A stretch of DNA of 64,000 nucleotides from Verrucomicrobiales bacterium (GCA_024233215.1 JACKPW010000003.1:1-64000), one strand, 5' to 3'; shown: positions 1 through 10,200, counted from the first letter of the stretch. Numbers and translations are program-made. The notes: generated by a model from the letters alone, not told the origin.

Positions 1-61
1 GGCCACCGCAAGCGGAGTGATCCAAGGGGCGATGGGACTATCAGCCCCCTGTGGACTGATA

Positions 62-206
62 CGGTTTCCGGAGTTAATCACCGGCGCGGGCAGCGGCCCC
101 GCCGAGCCGCGTCCGGGCTGGTGAATAACTCCGCCGGCGGGCAGAGTTCCGCCGGCCCGCTTCCGGTCCCGTCCGGGCCACGGCTGTTGTGGACAAGCCC
201 CGTGAG
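62..206 (+). ncRNA. Candidate bridge RNA region of the IS110 element
   Basis: Three successive stem-loops lie just upstream of the transposase. The first pairs 70-82 with 120-132, which is 13 bases with one mismatch, and has further pairing of 84-89 with the region near 107-113. The second is a perfect 8-base stem, 133-140 with 149-156, and an 8-base loop. The third pairs 179-183 with 200-204. IS110-type recombinases are known to use a structured bridge RNA encoded in the non-coding end of the element, usually upstream of the gene in the IS110 subgroup. That this leader is such an RNA is inference from position and folding; no guide loops were matched to flanks. Confidence 0.4.
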
Positions 207-336
207 GGTCAGGCGCAGATCGCCGCCCCGGACGGTGGCCGACGCGCCGAAGGCTGAGAGAACTCCGCCCCTTGAGGGCTCCAGTATCAGTTCGCCTGGG
301 CCGCGTCGTCCGGAGCCGGTGCGCGCCGCCCGCACC

Positions 337-1608
337 ATGAACACTGACTGGACTCAACAGACTTACTTCGCGGCCCTGGACTGGGCCAGCGATCATCACG
401 ACCTCATCGTCCTGGACCGCCTTGGCGCGGTGCAGACCGAGTTCCGGTTCGCCCACAGCGCTGAGGGGTGGGCGGAGTTCACCGAGAAGATGCAGCCTTT
501 CATCGGCGCCCCGATCACCCTCGAAACCTCCAGCGGCCCGGCGGTGGATCAGCTCCTCCAGCGGGGTTGGGCCATCTATCCGGTCGCCCCCACCGCCGCC
601 GCCCGCTACCGCGAACGCAAGGCCCCCAGCGGCACCAAGACCGACCGGCATGACACCTGGGCGCTGGCCGACGCCCTGCGCACCGACGGTCACTCCTGGC
701 GGCCTCTGCGTCCGCAGGACGAGGCCACTGCCACCTTGCGCCTGCTCTGCCGCGACGAAATCGTCCTCATCGAGCAGCGCACCGCCCTGGTCAACCAGTT
801 GCAGGCCGCACTCCGCGAATACTATCCGGTGGCCCTGGAGGCCTTCGAGGACTGGACCGTCCCACACGCCTGGGCGCTGGTGTTGCAGTTTCCCACGCCC
901 GGAGCCTTGCAGTCGGCCGGCAAGCGAAAGTGGGAAAAGTTCCTGCACACCCACCATCTCTGGCGGCCGCAAACCGCCGCTAGGAGGCTCGCCCTCTTCG
1001 CACGTGCCGAGGCCCTTCCCACCAGCCCGGCGATCACTGCCGCCAAGAGCCTCCTGGCCCTGAGCCTGGCCCGGTTGCTGACTACCCTGCAGGCGCAGAT
1101 CGACGAATACCGCCGACGCATCCAGAAGGCCTTCACGCAACATCCCGACCACGACGTGTTCGGGTCACTGCCCGGAGCCAAGGCCATCCTCGGCCCCCGC
1201 CTACTGGGCGAGATCGGCAGCGTCCGGGAGGAATACCCAGACCCCGACGCCTTGCTCTGCCAGGCAGGTGTTAGTCCGGTCAGTTACCAGAGCGGCAAGA
1301 TCAGCAAGTGCCGGTTGCGCCGCGCCTGCAACAAGGTACTTCGGGCTACCGTGCATCTGTGGGTCAATGGCAGCCGCCGCACCTGCTCCTGGGCCCAGGC
1401 CTACTACCAGGCCAAGCGCGACCAAGGCCACAGCCACGCCAGCGCCCTGCGCTGTCTGGGCAAACGCTGGCTCAAAATCCTCTGGCGCCTGTGGCAGAAC
1501 GGAGAACCCTACGACGAGCAGAAACACCTCCTCCAACTACAACAGCGCGGTTCACCCACTTGGCAACTCCTTCAGGTCGCCCCTTCAACTTGTGAACAAC
1601 TTCCATGA
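337..1608 (+). CDS. IS110-family transposase (bridge-RNA type recombinase)
   Basis: A 423-residue recombinase with the two domains of the IS110 family. The N-terminal RuvC-like DEDD domain shows Asp15 in AALDW, Glu63 in ITLETSSG, and Asp103 and Asp106 in KTDRHD. The C-terminal Tnp domain begins near FGSLPGAK and carries the conserved AGVSPVSYQSG segment at about residues 310-320, which holds the nucleophilic serine region of the family. The ATG at 337 is preferred over an in-frame start at 121, because family members begin just before the first catalytic Asp and the extra 72 residues are low-complexity sequence lying over the structured leader. The frame looks intact, so the element may be active. 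It sits directly upstream of prfC. Confidence 0.9.
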   Translation: MNTDWTQQTYFAALDWASDHHDLIVLDRLGAVQTEFRFAHSAEGWAEFTEKMQPFIGAPITLETSSGPAVDQLLQRGWAIYPVAPTAAARYRERKAPSGTKTDRHDTWALADALRTDGHSWRPLRPQDEATATLRLLCRDEIVLIEQRTALVNQLQAALREYYPVALEAFEDWTVPHAWALVLQFPTPGALQSAGKRKWEKFLHTHHLWRPQTAARRLALFARAEALPTSPAITAAKSLLALSLARLLTTLQAQIDEYRRRIQKAFTQHPDHDVFGSLPGAKAILGPRLLGEIGSVREEYPDPDALLCQAGVSPVSYQSGKISKCRLRRACNKVLRATVHLWVNGSRRTCSWAQAYYQAKRDQGHSHASALRCLGKRWLKILWRLWQNGEPYDEQKHLLQLQQRGSPTWQLLQVAPSTCEQLP

Positions 1609-1731
1609 AAAACCCACTTGCAACCCAGAGAACATCTGCGCGCGATCCCAATCGCCGCTTTCTTCCGGGGCCGTGGAGTTCCGACCTTCCGACTTCTGCA
1701 CGCGGGCTTGAGGCTTCGGTCCGACGGCGGG

Positions 1732-1814
1732 AAAGCGGTGAAGGCTGCGCTTTTCACCGCACTCCACAACCTCGCGGAGCGTCGTGGAGTGCGCGCGATC
1801 TCAATCGCCGCTTT
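1732..1814 (+). repeat. Dispersed 83-base repeat, copy 1
   Basis: This 83-base stretch recurs almost unchanged in inverse orientation at 59179-59261 and in a diverged form at 29781-29883. It starts AAAGCGGTGAAGG and ends CAATCGCCGCTTT. Internally CACTCCA and TGGAGTG are complementary, so it can fold. The last 20 bases also occur at about 1645-1665, so two partial copies may sit in tandem here. No coding role is seen. Confidence 0.7.
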
Positions 1815-1874
1815 GGCGACGTCTGGCGTGTTTGGCGGGCCGCCCCAATCCGCCCGCCCCCCCAAGAACACCTC

Positions 1875-1902
1875 TTGTCGAAAAAGCCGCGCGTGCTACT
1901 GT
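1875..1902 (+). promoter_or_regulatory. Possible promoter of prfC
   Basis: TTGTCG at 1875-1880 and TACTGT at 1897-1902 are separated by 16 bases and lie just before the proposed GTG start at 1913. This would give a nearly leaderless mRNA, which fits the lack of a purine-rich ribosome binding site before the GTG. The match to consensus is only moderate. Confidence 0.25.
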
Positions 1903-1912
1903 CCGCGCCCCG

Positions 1913-3508
1913 GTGGATATCATCCGTCAAATCCAGAAGCGCCGCACGTTCGCGATCATCTCGCATCCGGACGCCGGCAAGACCACGTTGACCGAGAAGC
2001 TGCTGCTCTACGGCGGCAGCCTCCAACTCGCCGGCGCCGTGACGGCCCGCAAGAACCAGCGCGCCACCACGTCGGACTGGATGGAGCTCGAACGTAAACG
2101 CGGGATCTCGGTCAGTTCCACGGTCCTGCAATTCGATTACGACGGTTACCGCGTGAACCTGCTCGACACCCCGGGCCACAAGGACTTCTCCGAGGATACG
2201 TATCGCGTGCTCACGGCGGTGGACGCGGTGGTGATGGTGATCGACGCCGCCAAGGGCATCGAGCCGCAGACGCGGAAGCTCTTCGAGGTTTGCCGCCAGC
2301 GCGGCGCCCCGATCTTCACCTTCATCAACAAGTGCGACCGGCCCACGCGGGATCCCCTGGCGTTGATCGATGAGCTGGAACGGGTCCTGGGCATCGGCGC
2401 CTTTCCGGTCAACTGGCCGATTGGCACCGGAGTGGATTTCCGCGGGGTGTTCGACCGCCAGACCCGCCAGATGCACCTGTTCGAACGCACCGACGGCGGC
2501 GCGTATCGCGCACCGGTGGAAATCGGTGGCATGGACGATCCGATCCTCCGAAAGCGCGTGGACGAGCCGACCCTGGCCCGGGTGGCGGAGGAACTGGAGG
2601 TGCTCGATCTCGCCGGCGAGGACTTCGATGACGCCTCGGTGCTCGCGGGTGAGAAGACCCCGGTGTACTTCGGCAGCGCCGTGAACAACTTCGGCGTGCA
2701 GCTGCTGCTCGACGGCTTCCTGAAACACGGTCCGGCACCGAAGGGTCGCGCGGCCAACGGGAACGCCCTGCCGCCGGAGCATCCGGAGTTCTCCGGGTTC
2801 ATCTTCAAAATCCAGGCGAACATGGATCCGCGACACCGCGACCGCATTGCGTTTGTGCGCGTTTGTACGGGTCGGTTCGAGCGGGACATGACCGTGCACC
2901 ATCCGCGCTCAGCCCGGCAGGTGCGGTTGAGCAGTTCGCACAAGCTCTTCGGCAACGAACGCGAGACGGTGGACGAGGCCTGGCCGGGGGATGTGATCGG
3001 GCTGGTGGGCCTGCCGGGTTTTGGCATTGGTGACACGCTGACGACCGATCCGACGATTGCGTATCGTGAGATCCCGCGCTTCACGCCGGAGGCTTTCGCG
3101 TTTCTGCACAACCCGAACACCTCGAAATTCAAGCAGTTCCGCCAGGGCCTCGACCAGTTGCTGGAGGAGGGCGTGATCCAGGTGCTGGACCTGCCGGACG
3201 CTGCCACGCGCGTGCCGCTTCTCGCCGCCGTGGGCCCGCTGCAATTCGAGGTGGTGCAATACCGGCTGGAAAGCGAATACGGCGCCGCCTCCCGCCTGGA
3301 ACCGGCGCCCTGGAATGTGGTCCGCTGGCTCCCACCCGGTTTCCCGCCATCAGAGCTCGGCAGCCTGGTGCTGCCCACCGGTGCCCGCCTCGCCTATGAC
3401 ATGGGCCGGCAACCGGTCATCCTCTTCCCGAACGAATGGGCTGCCGATTACTTCGGCCAGACCAACTCAAAGGTGGAACTCTCGGCGCTGCCGGTGGCGA
3501 ACGCGTAG
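1913..3508 (+). CDS. prfC: Peptide chain release factor 3
   Basis: A translational GTPase that recycles RF1 and RF2 from the ribosome after termination. The 531-residue product matches the usual RF3 length of about 530. The G1 loop SHPDAGKTTL is near residue 20, followed by the switch region with KRGISVSS, the G3 motif DTPGHKDF and the G4 motif NKCDR. A beta-barrel domain and the RF3 C-terminal domain (TSKFKQFRQGLDQL, GPLQFEVV) follow. The open frame continues upstream to 1784 through repeat sequence, so the GTG at 1913, just before DIIRQIQKRRTF, is taken as the start. It stands alone in its orientation behind the IS110 element. Confidence 0.93.
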   Translation: MDIIRQIQKRRTFAIISHPDAGKTTLTEKLLLYGGSLQLAGAVTARKNQRATTSDWMELERKRGISVSSTVLQFDYDGYRVNLLDTPGHKDFSEDTYRVLTAVDAVVMVIDAAKGIEPQTRKLFEVCRQRGAPIFTFINKCDRPTRDPLALIDELERVLGIGAFPVNWPIGTGVDFRGVFDRQTRQMHLFERTDGGAYRAPVEIGGMDDPILRKRVDEPTLARVAEELEVLDLAGEDFDDASVLAGEKTPVYFGSAVNNFGVQLLLDGFLKHGPAPKGRAANGNALPPEHPEFSGFIFKIQANMDPRHRDRIAFVRVCTGRFERDMTVHHPRSARQVRLSSSHKLFGNERETVDEAWPGDVIGLVGLPGFGIGDTLTTDPTIAYREIPRFTPEAFAFLHNPNTSKFKQFRQGLDQLLEEGVIQVLDLPDAATRVPLLAAVGPLQFEVVQYRLESEYGAASRLEPAPWNVVRWLPPGFPPSELGSLVLPTGARLAYDMGRQPVILFPNEWAADYFGQTNSKVELSALPVANA

Positions 3509-3541
3509 CGCTGACTTGCGTGCCCTGCGGCCCGACTGATC

Positions 3542-3796
3542 GCGCTCTCACGTATTTCGCTGCACAATGCGCTGCCCGAATGGCTGGCAGGCGGCCGAAG
3601 TCATTTGAGGTTCCTGGATGCCCCTTTGACGCATGAAACCGCGATGGGCAGTTGCGCCTTGCCAGGGGATTTTCACAAGGACCCCGCAGACCGAGTGTTG
3701 GTCGCGACCGCTCGCGAATCCGGCAGCAGCCTCCTGACTGCGGATGCTGCCATTCTGAACTACCCTCACGTCCTGACCCTGGACGCAAGGCAGTGA
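3542..3796 (+). pseudogene. C-terminal fragment of a VapC-like PIN toxin
   Basis: Reading 3542-3796 gives the second half of a PIN-domain ribonuclease: LPGDFHKDPADRVLVATAR followed by LLTADAAIL and YPHV. This is the classic VapC-family C-terminal block with its later acidic metal ligands. The N-terminal half with the first catalytic Asp is absent. The frame is closed by a stop near 3512 just after prfC, and no antitoxin gene is present. It is therefore a remnant of a toxin-antitoxin pair rather than a functional gene. A short product starting at the ATG at 3605 is possible but would lack half the active site. Confidence 0.7.
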
Positions 3797-3875
3797 GAAG
3801 GGAGCCGGGGTGACCACCCCCTTCCTCCGAACATGGGTTTTCGGCACCGGTTGACTTCCGTGGTCGCAATGGCAG

Positions 3876-5350
3876 TCATCGCACTTCCAGCCAGTAGAAG
3901 GCGGCTGAGTTCGTCGCTGTCGTGTCGGTGAACGAATTGACCGGGGGCGTGGCGGGGATCTCATGGACCACCGTGATGAAGTCTCCCGCCGCAGCGTGAA
4001 CGAGCGGTTGATGCGGTGTAGACCACGTTGGCGGAATTTCACGCCACCCAGCGCTCGTGACCAGCCGAATTGCGCGTCCCGGATGGCAATCACCGCATGG
4101 GTAGCGTTGCTGATGCTGAAGTCGCCATCCGATTCATCGGAAGCCGTCGTCCGTTGCCGTCAACACGATCGCTGTCGATGGACCCCGGCGGTTGATCCGG
4201 CGGGATCTGCCAAGAGTAATCTCCCCGTGTTCGGCGCCGCCGCTTTGATGGGGTCGCCGGGAACCCCGTTCGGTGGTAGGGCTGAATCAGAATCGGGCCG
4301 GGCACGCCACTCGAAGTCCACGTGATGGTCTGCGTCGTTCCTGCGCACTATCTTCGGCTCCGTTGGGCAAGCAGTGGCAGAGTCAGGGCTGGGGGAGGCC
4401 ACGGCGCGGTGGGAATGCCTCCCAATGTCGGTCCCCAACCCGCCGTGTCAGGCAGGTAATAGACCGTCGCGCGGCTACTTCCCGCGAATGCAGTAACGCC
4501 AGCACTCGGCGCATCACCGGAAATACACCTCCATCAAGCAGAAGCAGGCCAGGAACGCCATGTCCCTGATGCTGGTGACGCCGTTGCTGGAATGGTCACC
4601 CTGGCCAGGTCTGGGCAAGAAGCGAAAGCGCACGCCCGATGGTGGTGACGCTGTCGGCTGGAGGGTGACACTGACCAGGTCCCGGCAACCGCTGAAAGCG
4701 AATTCCCCTGATGCTGGTAACGCTGTCACCAATGGTGACTTCAGCCATGGTCCGGCACCCGTGGAACGCCCAGTCCCCGATGGAGATGACACTCCTCCGG
4801 GATGGTAATGCTGGCCAGGCTCCTGCAGACGTTGAGAAAGCGCGCTGCCCCGACGTGGTGACGACGCCGCCGCCGATGGATGGTGACGCTGGTTAGGCTC
4901 GTGCAAAAGGAAAACGCCCCACCGCCGATACTGGTAACGCTGTCGGGGAGGCTGACGCTGGTCAGGCTCTTGCAGCACTGGCCCCGTCACGCTGATCGAC
5001 CCCGGCATGGTGACGCTGGTCACGTTGAGCACGGCAGTCCTGCTGAACAGGCCCCATCCCCAATGCTGGGAGTTGAGCACCGGTGACTTCGAAGGCGCTG
5101 AGACCAGTGCAGCCAGTGAACGGGATGACGACCGCCCCACCGGGACCGGTGTACGTCCGTCAAGCTGGCGCAGTCAGCGAATGCGCCTCTCGCGGGTGAC
5201 GCTGTAGGGTCGCTGGTCACGTTGGGCCTGGAACGCCCGAACCAATGCGCCAGCAGCCATCCAGCCAGGATGACATCAGCCCCACTGGCACCGGTGTATT
5301 TCGTAATGGTAGACGGCCCCTCGATGCTGGTCACGCTGTTGATCGCGGGC
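3876..5350 (-). pseudogene. Decayed BspA-type leucine-rich repeat surface protein
   Basis: Translating the minus strand in all three frames gives pieces of a typical LRR_5 protein in the right order. They are: an N-terminal TITKYTGASG segment and ARGAFADCASLT; VVIPFTGCTGL; several repeats reading NVTSVTMPGS or GEFAFSGCRDLVSVT; a GWGPTLGGIPTAPW linker; and a final TDTTATNSAAFYWLEVR segment ending at a stop at 3876. The pieces are broken by many frameshifts, so no long intact frame remains. In Verrucomicrobiota and Bacteroidota such proteins are large, exported and repetitive. Here the gene is clearly dead. Repetitive GGTGACGCTGG-like units on the plus strand are the LRR codons. Confidence 0.75.
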
Positions 5351-5631
5351 GGTCAGCTGGCCAGGATCAGAGGGGTTTGCGGCGCGGCGGTCCGCTCCCC
5401 GATGCGGGTTTCTCCAGGGACCACCCCTACTCACCGCGTCGATTCCCGGTTCGGCACTTCTCGGACCTCGATCGGGCTGAAAGCAAGGGGAGAAGCGGTG
5501 GACCGGGCTCAGGCCAGAGTTCTGGCGGGCAGGCCGTTTGGAGGTCATGCCAGTTTGTTTAGCACGCTCCGTGCCAAGATAGGCCGGAAAAGACCGGCAA
5601 AATGATCTTTGCGCAACCTGTTGGCATGAAC

Positions 5632-5660
5632 CTAGTGTTGTGTCCCTTAAATAACTAGAC
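5632..5660. repeat. IS630 terminal inverted repeat (transposase 3' side)
   Basis: The 29 bases begin CTAGTGTTGTG and end AACTAGAC. They pair with 6816-6844 with two mismatches, at the ninth and sixteenth bases. Confidence 0.9.
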
Positions 5661-6797
5661 TGACTGTTTCTTCGTCTTGCGGTGCCGCCGCTGCGTGCAG
5701 CCCGGCTTGATCGCTTCGAGTTTCGCTCGCGCCCGGTCCAGCTTCTCGACGATCCCTTCCACCGTGGCGGTCCAGACAAACGGCCGCGGCGCCTCGTTCC
5801 ACGCCGCCAAGAATGCTCCAATCGCCTGCTGGAGATCGGGCACGCTCACGAACGCTCCCCGGCGGATCGCCTTCTCACTCAATTCTTCAAACCAGCGCTC
5901 CACCAGATTCAACCAACTCGAGCTGGTCGGAATGAAGTGACAAACAAAGCGCCGATGGCGCTCAAGCCAAGCCAGCACGTGCGGCTCCTTGTGCGTCCCA
6001 TAGTTGTCCAAGACCAAATGCAGTTCGAGCTCGGGGGGAAACTCAGCGTCCAAGCGACGCAGAAACCTCAGCCACTCCTGATGTCGGTGCCGGGCGTGGC
6101 ATTGCCCAATGACCTTTCCCTCCAGAAGGTTGAGCGCGGCAAAGAGGGTGGTGGTCCCATGGCGGACATAATCGTGAGTGTAAGTGCCGCAACGCCCTTT
6201 CTTGAGCGGCAGGCCCGGTTGGGTGCGATCCAGGGCCTGAATCTGGCTCTTCTCATCCACACACAGCACGACGGCCTTCTGCGGGGGATTCAAATACAAG
6301 CCGACCACGTCGGTGAGCTTCTCCAAGAATTGCGGGTCCCGGGAGAGCTTGAAGGTCCGATGTCGATGGGGCTTCAGGTTATGCAACTGCCAAAGCCGGT
6401 TGACAGTGTTCTTACTCACCCCCTGCTGGTGAGCCAGGGTACGGCAGCTCCAATGCGTCATTCCCGGGGGGCGGGTCTGCAGCGTCGCATTGATGATCGC
6501 ATCGCGCTTCTTCTGGTCATGGGAGGGTTTGCGTCCCCGCCCCGGCGCGACCTCCCAGACCGCGTCAATGCCCAGCGTCTGAACCCGTCCTCGCCACAAC
6601 TCCACCGTATGGCGGTTGACCTGAAACCGCCTGGCGATTGCCTGGTTGGCTTCACCCGCCGCCGCGCCCAGGACAATCCCACAGCGCAAGGCCACCTGTT
6701 GGGGAGTTCCGTGAGCCTGCAACCACTGTTTGAGTTGGGCCTGATCGCCCGAACTGAGGGCCAACGCGGAAATCGTCTTCGGCATGAGCTCGAACAT
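5655..6797 (-). CDS. IS630-family transposase
   Basis: A 380-residue DDE transposase of the IS630/Tc1-mariner group. The N-terminal part (about residues 15-150) is a double helix-turn-helix with QAIARRFQVNRHTVELWRGR and a winged second half with VSKNTVNRLW. The catalytic core shows the first Asp in CVDEKSQIQ, the second in LVLDNYGTHK and the Glu in LNLVERWFEE. This order and spacing are normal for IS630. The basic C-terminal tail RRHRKTKKQSV runs into the inverted repeat. The start at 6797 lies 18 bases inside the other inverted repeat. No frameshift is seen, so the protein is probably functional. Confidence 0.93.
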   Translation of the reverse strand: MFELMPKTISALALSSGDQAQLKQWLQAHGTPQQVALRCGIVLGAAAGEANQAIARRFQVNRHTVELWRGRVQTLGIDAVWEVAPGRGRKPSHDQKKRDAIINATLQTRPPGMTHWSCRTLAHQQGVSKNTVNRLWQLHNLKPHRHRTFKLSRDPQFLEKLTDVVGLYLNPPQKAVVLCVDEKSQIQALDRTQPGLPLKKGRCGTYTHDYVRHGTTTLFAALNLLEGKVIGQCHARHRHQEWLRFLRRLDAEFPPELELHLVLDNYGTHKEPHVLAWLERHRRFVCHFIPTSSSWLNLVERWFEELSEKAIRRGAFVSVPDLQQAIGAFLAAWNEAPRPFVWTATVEGIVEKLDRARAKLEAIKPGCTQRRHRKTKKQSV

Positions 6798-6815
6798 ACC
6801 ACACGTCGGCGGTAC

Positions 6816-6844
6816 GTCTAGTTATTTACGGGACATAACACTAG
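6816..6844. repeat. IS630 terminal inverted repeat (transposase 5' side)
   Basis: This is the inverse of 5632-5660 and ends in CTAG at 6841-6844, which marks the insertion target. Confidence 0.9.
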
Positions 6845-6852
6845 AAAAAGCA

Positions 6853-7001
6853 GTTGAACCGCAGATCGACACAGATAGACGCAGATACCCAAGGACTTGC
6901 GCGATTTTCGCGTCACACCCAATGGGTGAAGACATCCGGCGGACGTGGGGGGCTCACGTCGAGGGACTTATCTGCGTTCATCCCCGTTCATCTGCGGTTT
7001 C
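6853..7001. repeat. Palindromic interspersed repeat (AACCGCAGAT type)
   Basis: The left arm starts GAACCGCAGATCGACACAG and ACGCAGATA. The right arm near 6967-7001 reads TATCTGCGTTCATCC and CATCTGCGGTTT, nearly its reverse complement. The roughly 150-base palindrome carries no gene. Between its end and the debranching gene stop (7002-7220) there is only a short tandem CTCGCCCCTCCAACA duplication at about 7068-7097 and nothing coding. Confidence 0.7.
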
Positions 7002-7220
7002 CAGGATGAATGGAGGTGGAGTTCCACGACGGCCCGACTGGATTCCAGGGACTCGCGGAGCTCGCCCCTCCAACACTCGCCCCTCCAACAGGGGTCCATG
7101 GCCTCGATGCTCGCGTGGTGTCGAGACGCTGCAATTCCCTGCGCGCGCCCAGGTCATCCGGCCCGCCGGAATCACCCGGCTCAGATCACACCCAGATTGG
7201 GCGGAGCGGGTCACCGCTGG

Positions 7221-10200
7221 TCACCCTCGATCGGCCTTCGTTGCGGGCCGACCCCGGTCCGGGGACAACAACCGCCAGACCCGCAGCGCCTCGGTCGCCC
7301 CCCAGGCCTGGGCATCGCAGCCTCGTTGGGCGTGCGGCGCGTCGCCGTCGATGATCTCGGGCAACTGACCCGCACAACCCTCTCGCAACAGTTGGTCCAT
7401 GCCTGCCAGACAGGCGCGGGCCGCCGCCACCGCCGGAGCCGAGAAATCCCAGGCCCGGGCAAGTGCCTCGCAGAACACCGGATGGGGCCAGGTCCAGGCC
7501 GTGCCGTTGTGATAAGCCGGCTTGCGGCGCGTGTCCTCATCCCCTTCGTAACGCCCCCAGTACGGTCGGGCAGGATCGTTCAGGGGATGCCCGTCGGCGG
7601 AGAGAACCGGCAGGGGCGGATGGACCGCGAGCGGGGCAAGGGAACGCAGGGCACCCGGCACGAGCAGCCAGCGTTGGGCCGCCCGCACCATCCGCTGCGC
7701 CTTGTCACCGGTGATCAGGCCCAGGGCCACCGGTAGCAGGCAGTTGCTGCGAAGGGCATCGCGGGGTTGGGCATTGGCCGCACTGCGCCCCGCGGGAGCC
7801 ACCAGTTCATCGGCCAACCAGCCCCGGGATTCGAGCCAGAACAGGGTCTGGAAGGACTCCAGAGCGCGGGCGGCCAGCGCGGCCCAGGGTTCCTTCGCCG
7901 GCGCCGCGTCGAGCCGGTCAAGTTGTTGGAGCAGCCGGATCCAGAGCGCCTGGATTTCCACCGGGTAACCTTCGCGTGGCGTACCGGCGGGATGGTTCGT
8001 ATCCATCCAGGTGAAATGCGAAGGACTCCAGACCAGCGCGGAGTCGGGATCAACCCGGATGCCGTTGGGCGTGCCGCGCAGATAACCCGCCGCGATGGAA
8101 CGAATCACCTCCGAAAGCGGGCGTCCGCCCGGCTCGACACAGGTCGCGTAGACGCCGGGCCCGGCAAGGGCTGCCAGTTCCTCGCAGACCAGGCCGTACC
8201 ACAACGGCGCATCGACGGTCTCCCGGTTCGCGGCGTTCTCGCCATGAATCGCGTTGGGCAGGGTGCCGTTCTCCTCGAAGCGACCGAAGATCTTGAGCAA
8301 ATCGAGCACCTCGCCCTGCATTCCCGCCGCCAGCAATCCCCGGGCGCAGATCAACGTGTCGCGCCCCCAATCCAGAAACCACGGATAACCGGCGATGACG
8401 GTCTTCCCCGCGTCGCGCCGCACGACAAACGCTTCGCAGGCGCGTCGGAGCAGAGCCTCAAATCGAGGTCCCGATTCCGCGGCGGAAGCCACCTTCTCGT
8501 CCTTGCCGGGAGTTTCCACCTCGACGGGGACTCGTTCGGCCTCGGCGGTGATCACCAGGGTCGCTTGCGCGCCGCCGGGCAGCGGAAGCTCGAACCATCC
8601 GGGGCTGAACGCGTCGCCGCTGCCCTCCTGCCCCCGGCTTTGTTCCACGGGATGCGGAATGTTGAAGCACCACTCCGGCTGGGCGTGAAAGCGTCCCGCA
8701 TCGCAGAAGACGCGGAGGCGACGGTCGGGAGCCGGTCGGAATTCGAAACCCGGCTGCCGGGCGAGCGTCTGGGTCCGGCTGCGGAAGTGATGGTCCGCCC
8801 CGGGGTTGTGCTTGGTTTCCTGGTGGAAATTCCGGTCCTCGACATCGACCCGCACGGTCAGGCGCACGTCGGCCGCCGGTGGCAGATCCCGACTGGTTGT
8901 GGCATGACGGGACGGGCGATGAAATCGCAGCACCGTGGTGTTACGGCCCGCCGGCATGGCGGCCTCGACTTCGATCTCCGCGGTGCGTCCGTCCCCGGCA
9001 TGGGCCCGGAATCGCCAACGCGCCGGGGGGCCCGCCTCGAAGGAGACCAGGTTCCTGGCGTCCAACGGCGAGATGAACCCGTCGGTGTTCACCCAAAGCC
9101 GGGCGCGCTTGGCCAGCACATGGCGGTCCACCGGCACGCGCGGATGCAGGTTCGCGCCGAGGAGACAGTCGTACTTGGACCGGACCACACCGAAGTCAAC
9201 CGGCAACCGCGCCATGCCGCCGACGCCATTGGTCAACAGCGCGATCTCCGCCCGAACAGCGGGGGTCTCAAGCCGGGGCATGCCGGACAGCAGACGGAAC
9301 CGTGCCGTCACGCGGGCATCGCCGGTTCCGTAGCGCTCCATTTCCAGCGCCGCCTCACCGTCGCCGCCCGCCCCCGGCCAGAACGCCGCCAGATGCCCCC
9401 CGGTGAAAGGGGTCGATTCCACGCGCTCCGGCGTCGGCACGTCGCCGCGCTTCAGGACGGCCCGGAACGGGGCATCGTCCACCACCAGCAACCAGTGATT
9501 CCCCGGCCAGGGCGTCACCCGGCGGGCATCGCCACGTTCCCAACGAATGACCTGCGGGTAGTCCGCCCCCCCCGGTTGCAGCACCTCGGACAGCGCAGGA
9601 AGCTCCGGGGAATCCGACCCCGGGACCGGCTCGCCCGCCCGTGCCACCGCCGCCAGGAATGCCTCGGGCTCGCGATCCAGCCAGTCTCCCAACCGGCCCA
9701 GTTCCAGCTCCCCGAGCTGCTCAACAGGAAGCAACCGGCCCAGGGCCATCAGGGCGAACGCCTCGCGGGCGCGACGGGCGCGATACGCGGCACCTCCCTG
9801 CCCCACCGGCTTGCGCCGTCGGGCGAGACAAAACGCCGCCCCGGGAGCCAGCGTCGATTCCAGTCTGCCCGCACCGACCGGGCGAATCACGGGAGCGTCC
9901 TGCCCCAGCAGATCGAGCAGATGCGGCGCCGCGTCCTTCGGGTCGAGCAGACCGGCTTCCCGCAGGGATGCGGCCTCCAACCGGCACTTGCGCGGCTGAT
10001 CCGTGTCCGTGTTCACCAGCACCAGCACCACATCGCTGTCCCCGGCGGCAACGCGCCGCAGGACGAACACCGGATCCTCCTCGCCGCTCAACCGGGTGAG
10101 GGTGGCCCCGTCGAGAAAGCACGGATGTTCGGCGAGCAACCGGTTGAGTGCCTGCAACTCGGGGATGAGGTTCTCCCGGTTGCCCCAGGAAAGGCCGCGA

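Larger units (their letters stand above)
1..1640 (+). mobile_element. IS110-family insertion sequence (ends not resolved)
   Basis: The region holds one transposase gene of the IS110 family and a roughly 330 base GC-rich leader rich in inverted repeats. IS110 elements normally lack clear terminal inverted repeats and make no simple target duplication, so neither end can be fixed by eye, and the left end may lie before the window. The right end is probably within a few tens of bases after the stop codon at 1608, because a dispersed host repeat begins near 1641. The coordinates are therefore nominal. Confidence 0.6.
5632..6844 (-). mobile_element. IS630-family insertion sequence in a CTAG site
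   Basis: A complete element: one transposase gene flanked by 29-base inverted repeats differing at two positions. Each end finishes in CTAG. IS630 elements insert into CTAG and duplicate the central TA, so the mobile body is best taken as 5635-6841 with the duplicated TA at 5633-5634 and 6842-6843. The match of both ends and the intact gene argue for recent insertion. It landed next to a palindromic host repeat that begins at 6853. Confidence 0.9.

Noticed and set aside
4514..5140. A 208-codon minus-strand frame as an intact gene.
   Set aside because: It is one surviving frame piece of the decayed LRR gene; neighbouring frames carry the missing parts.
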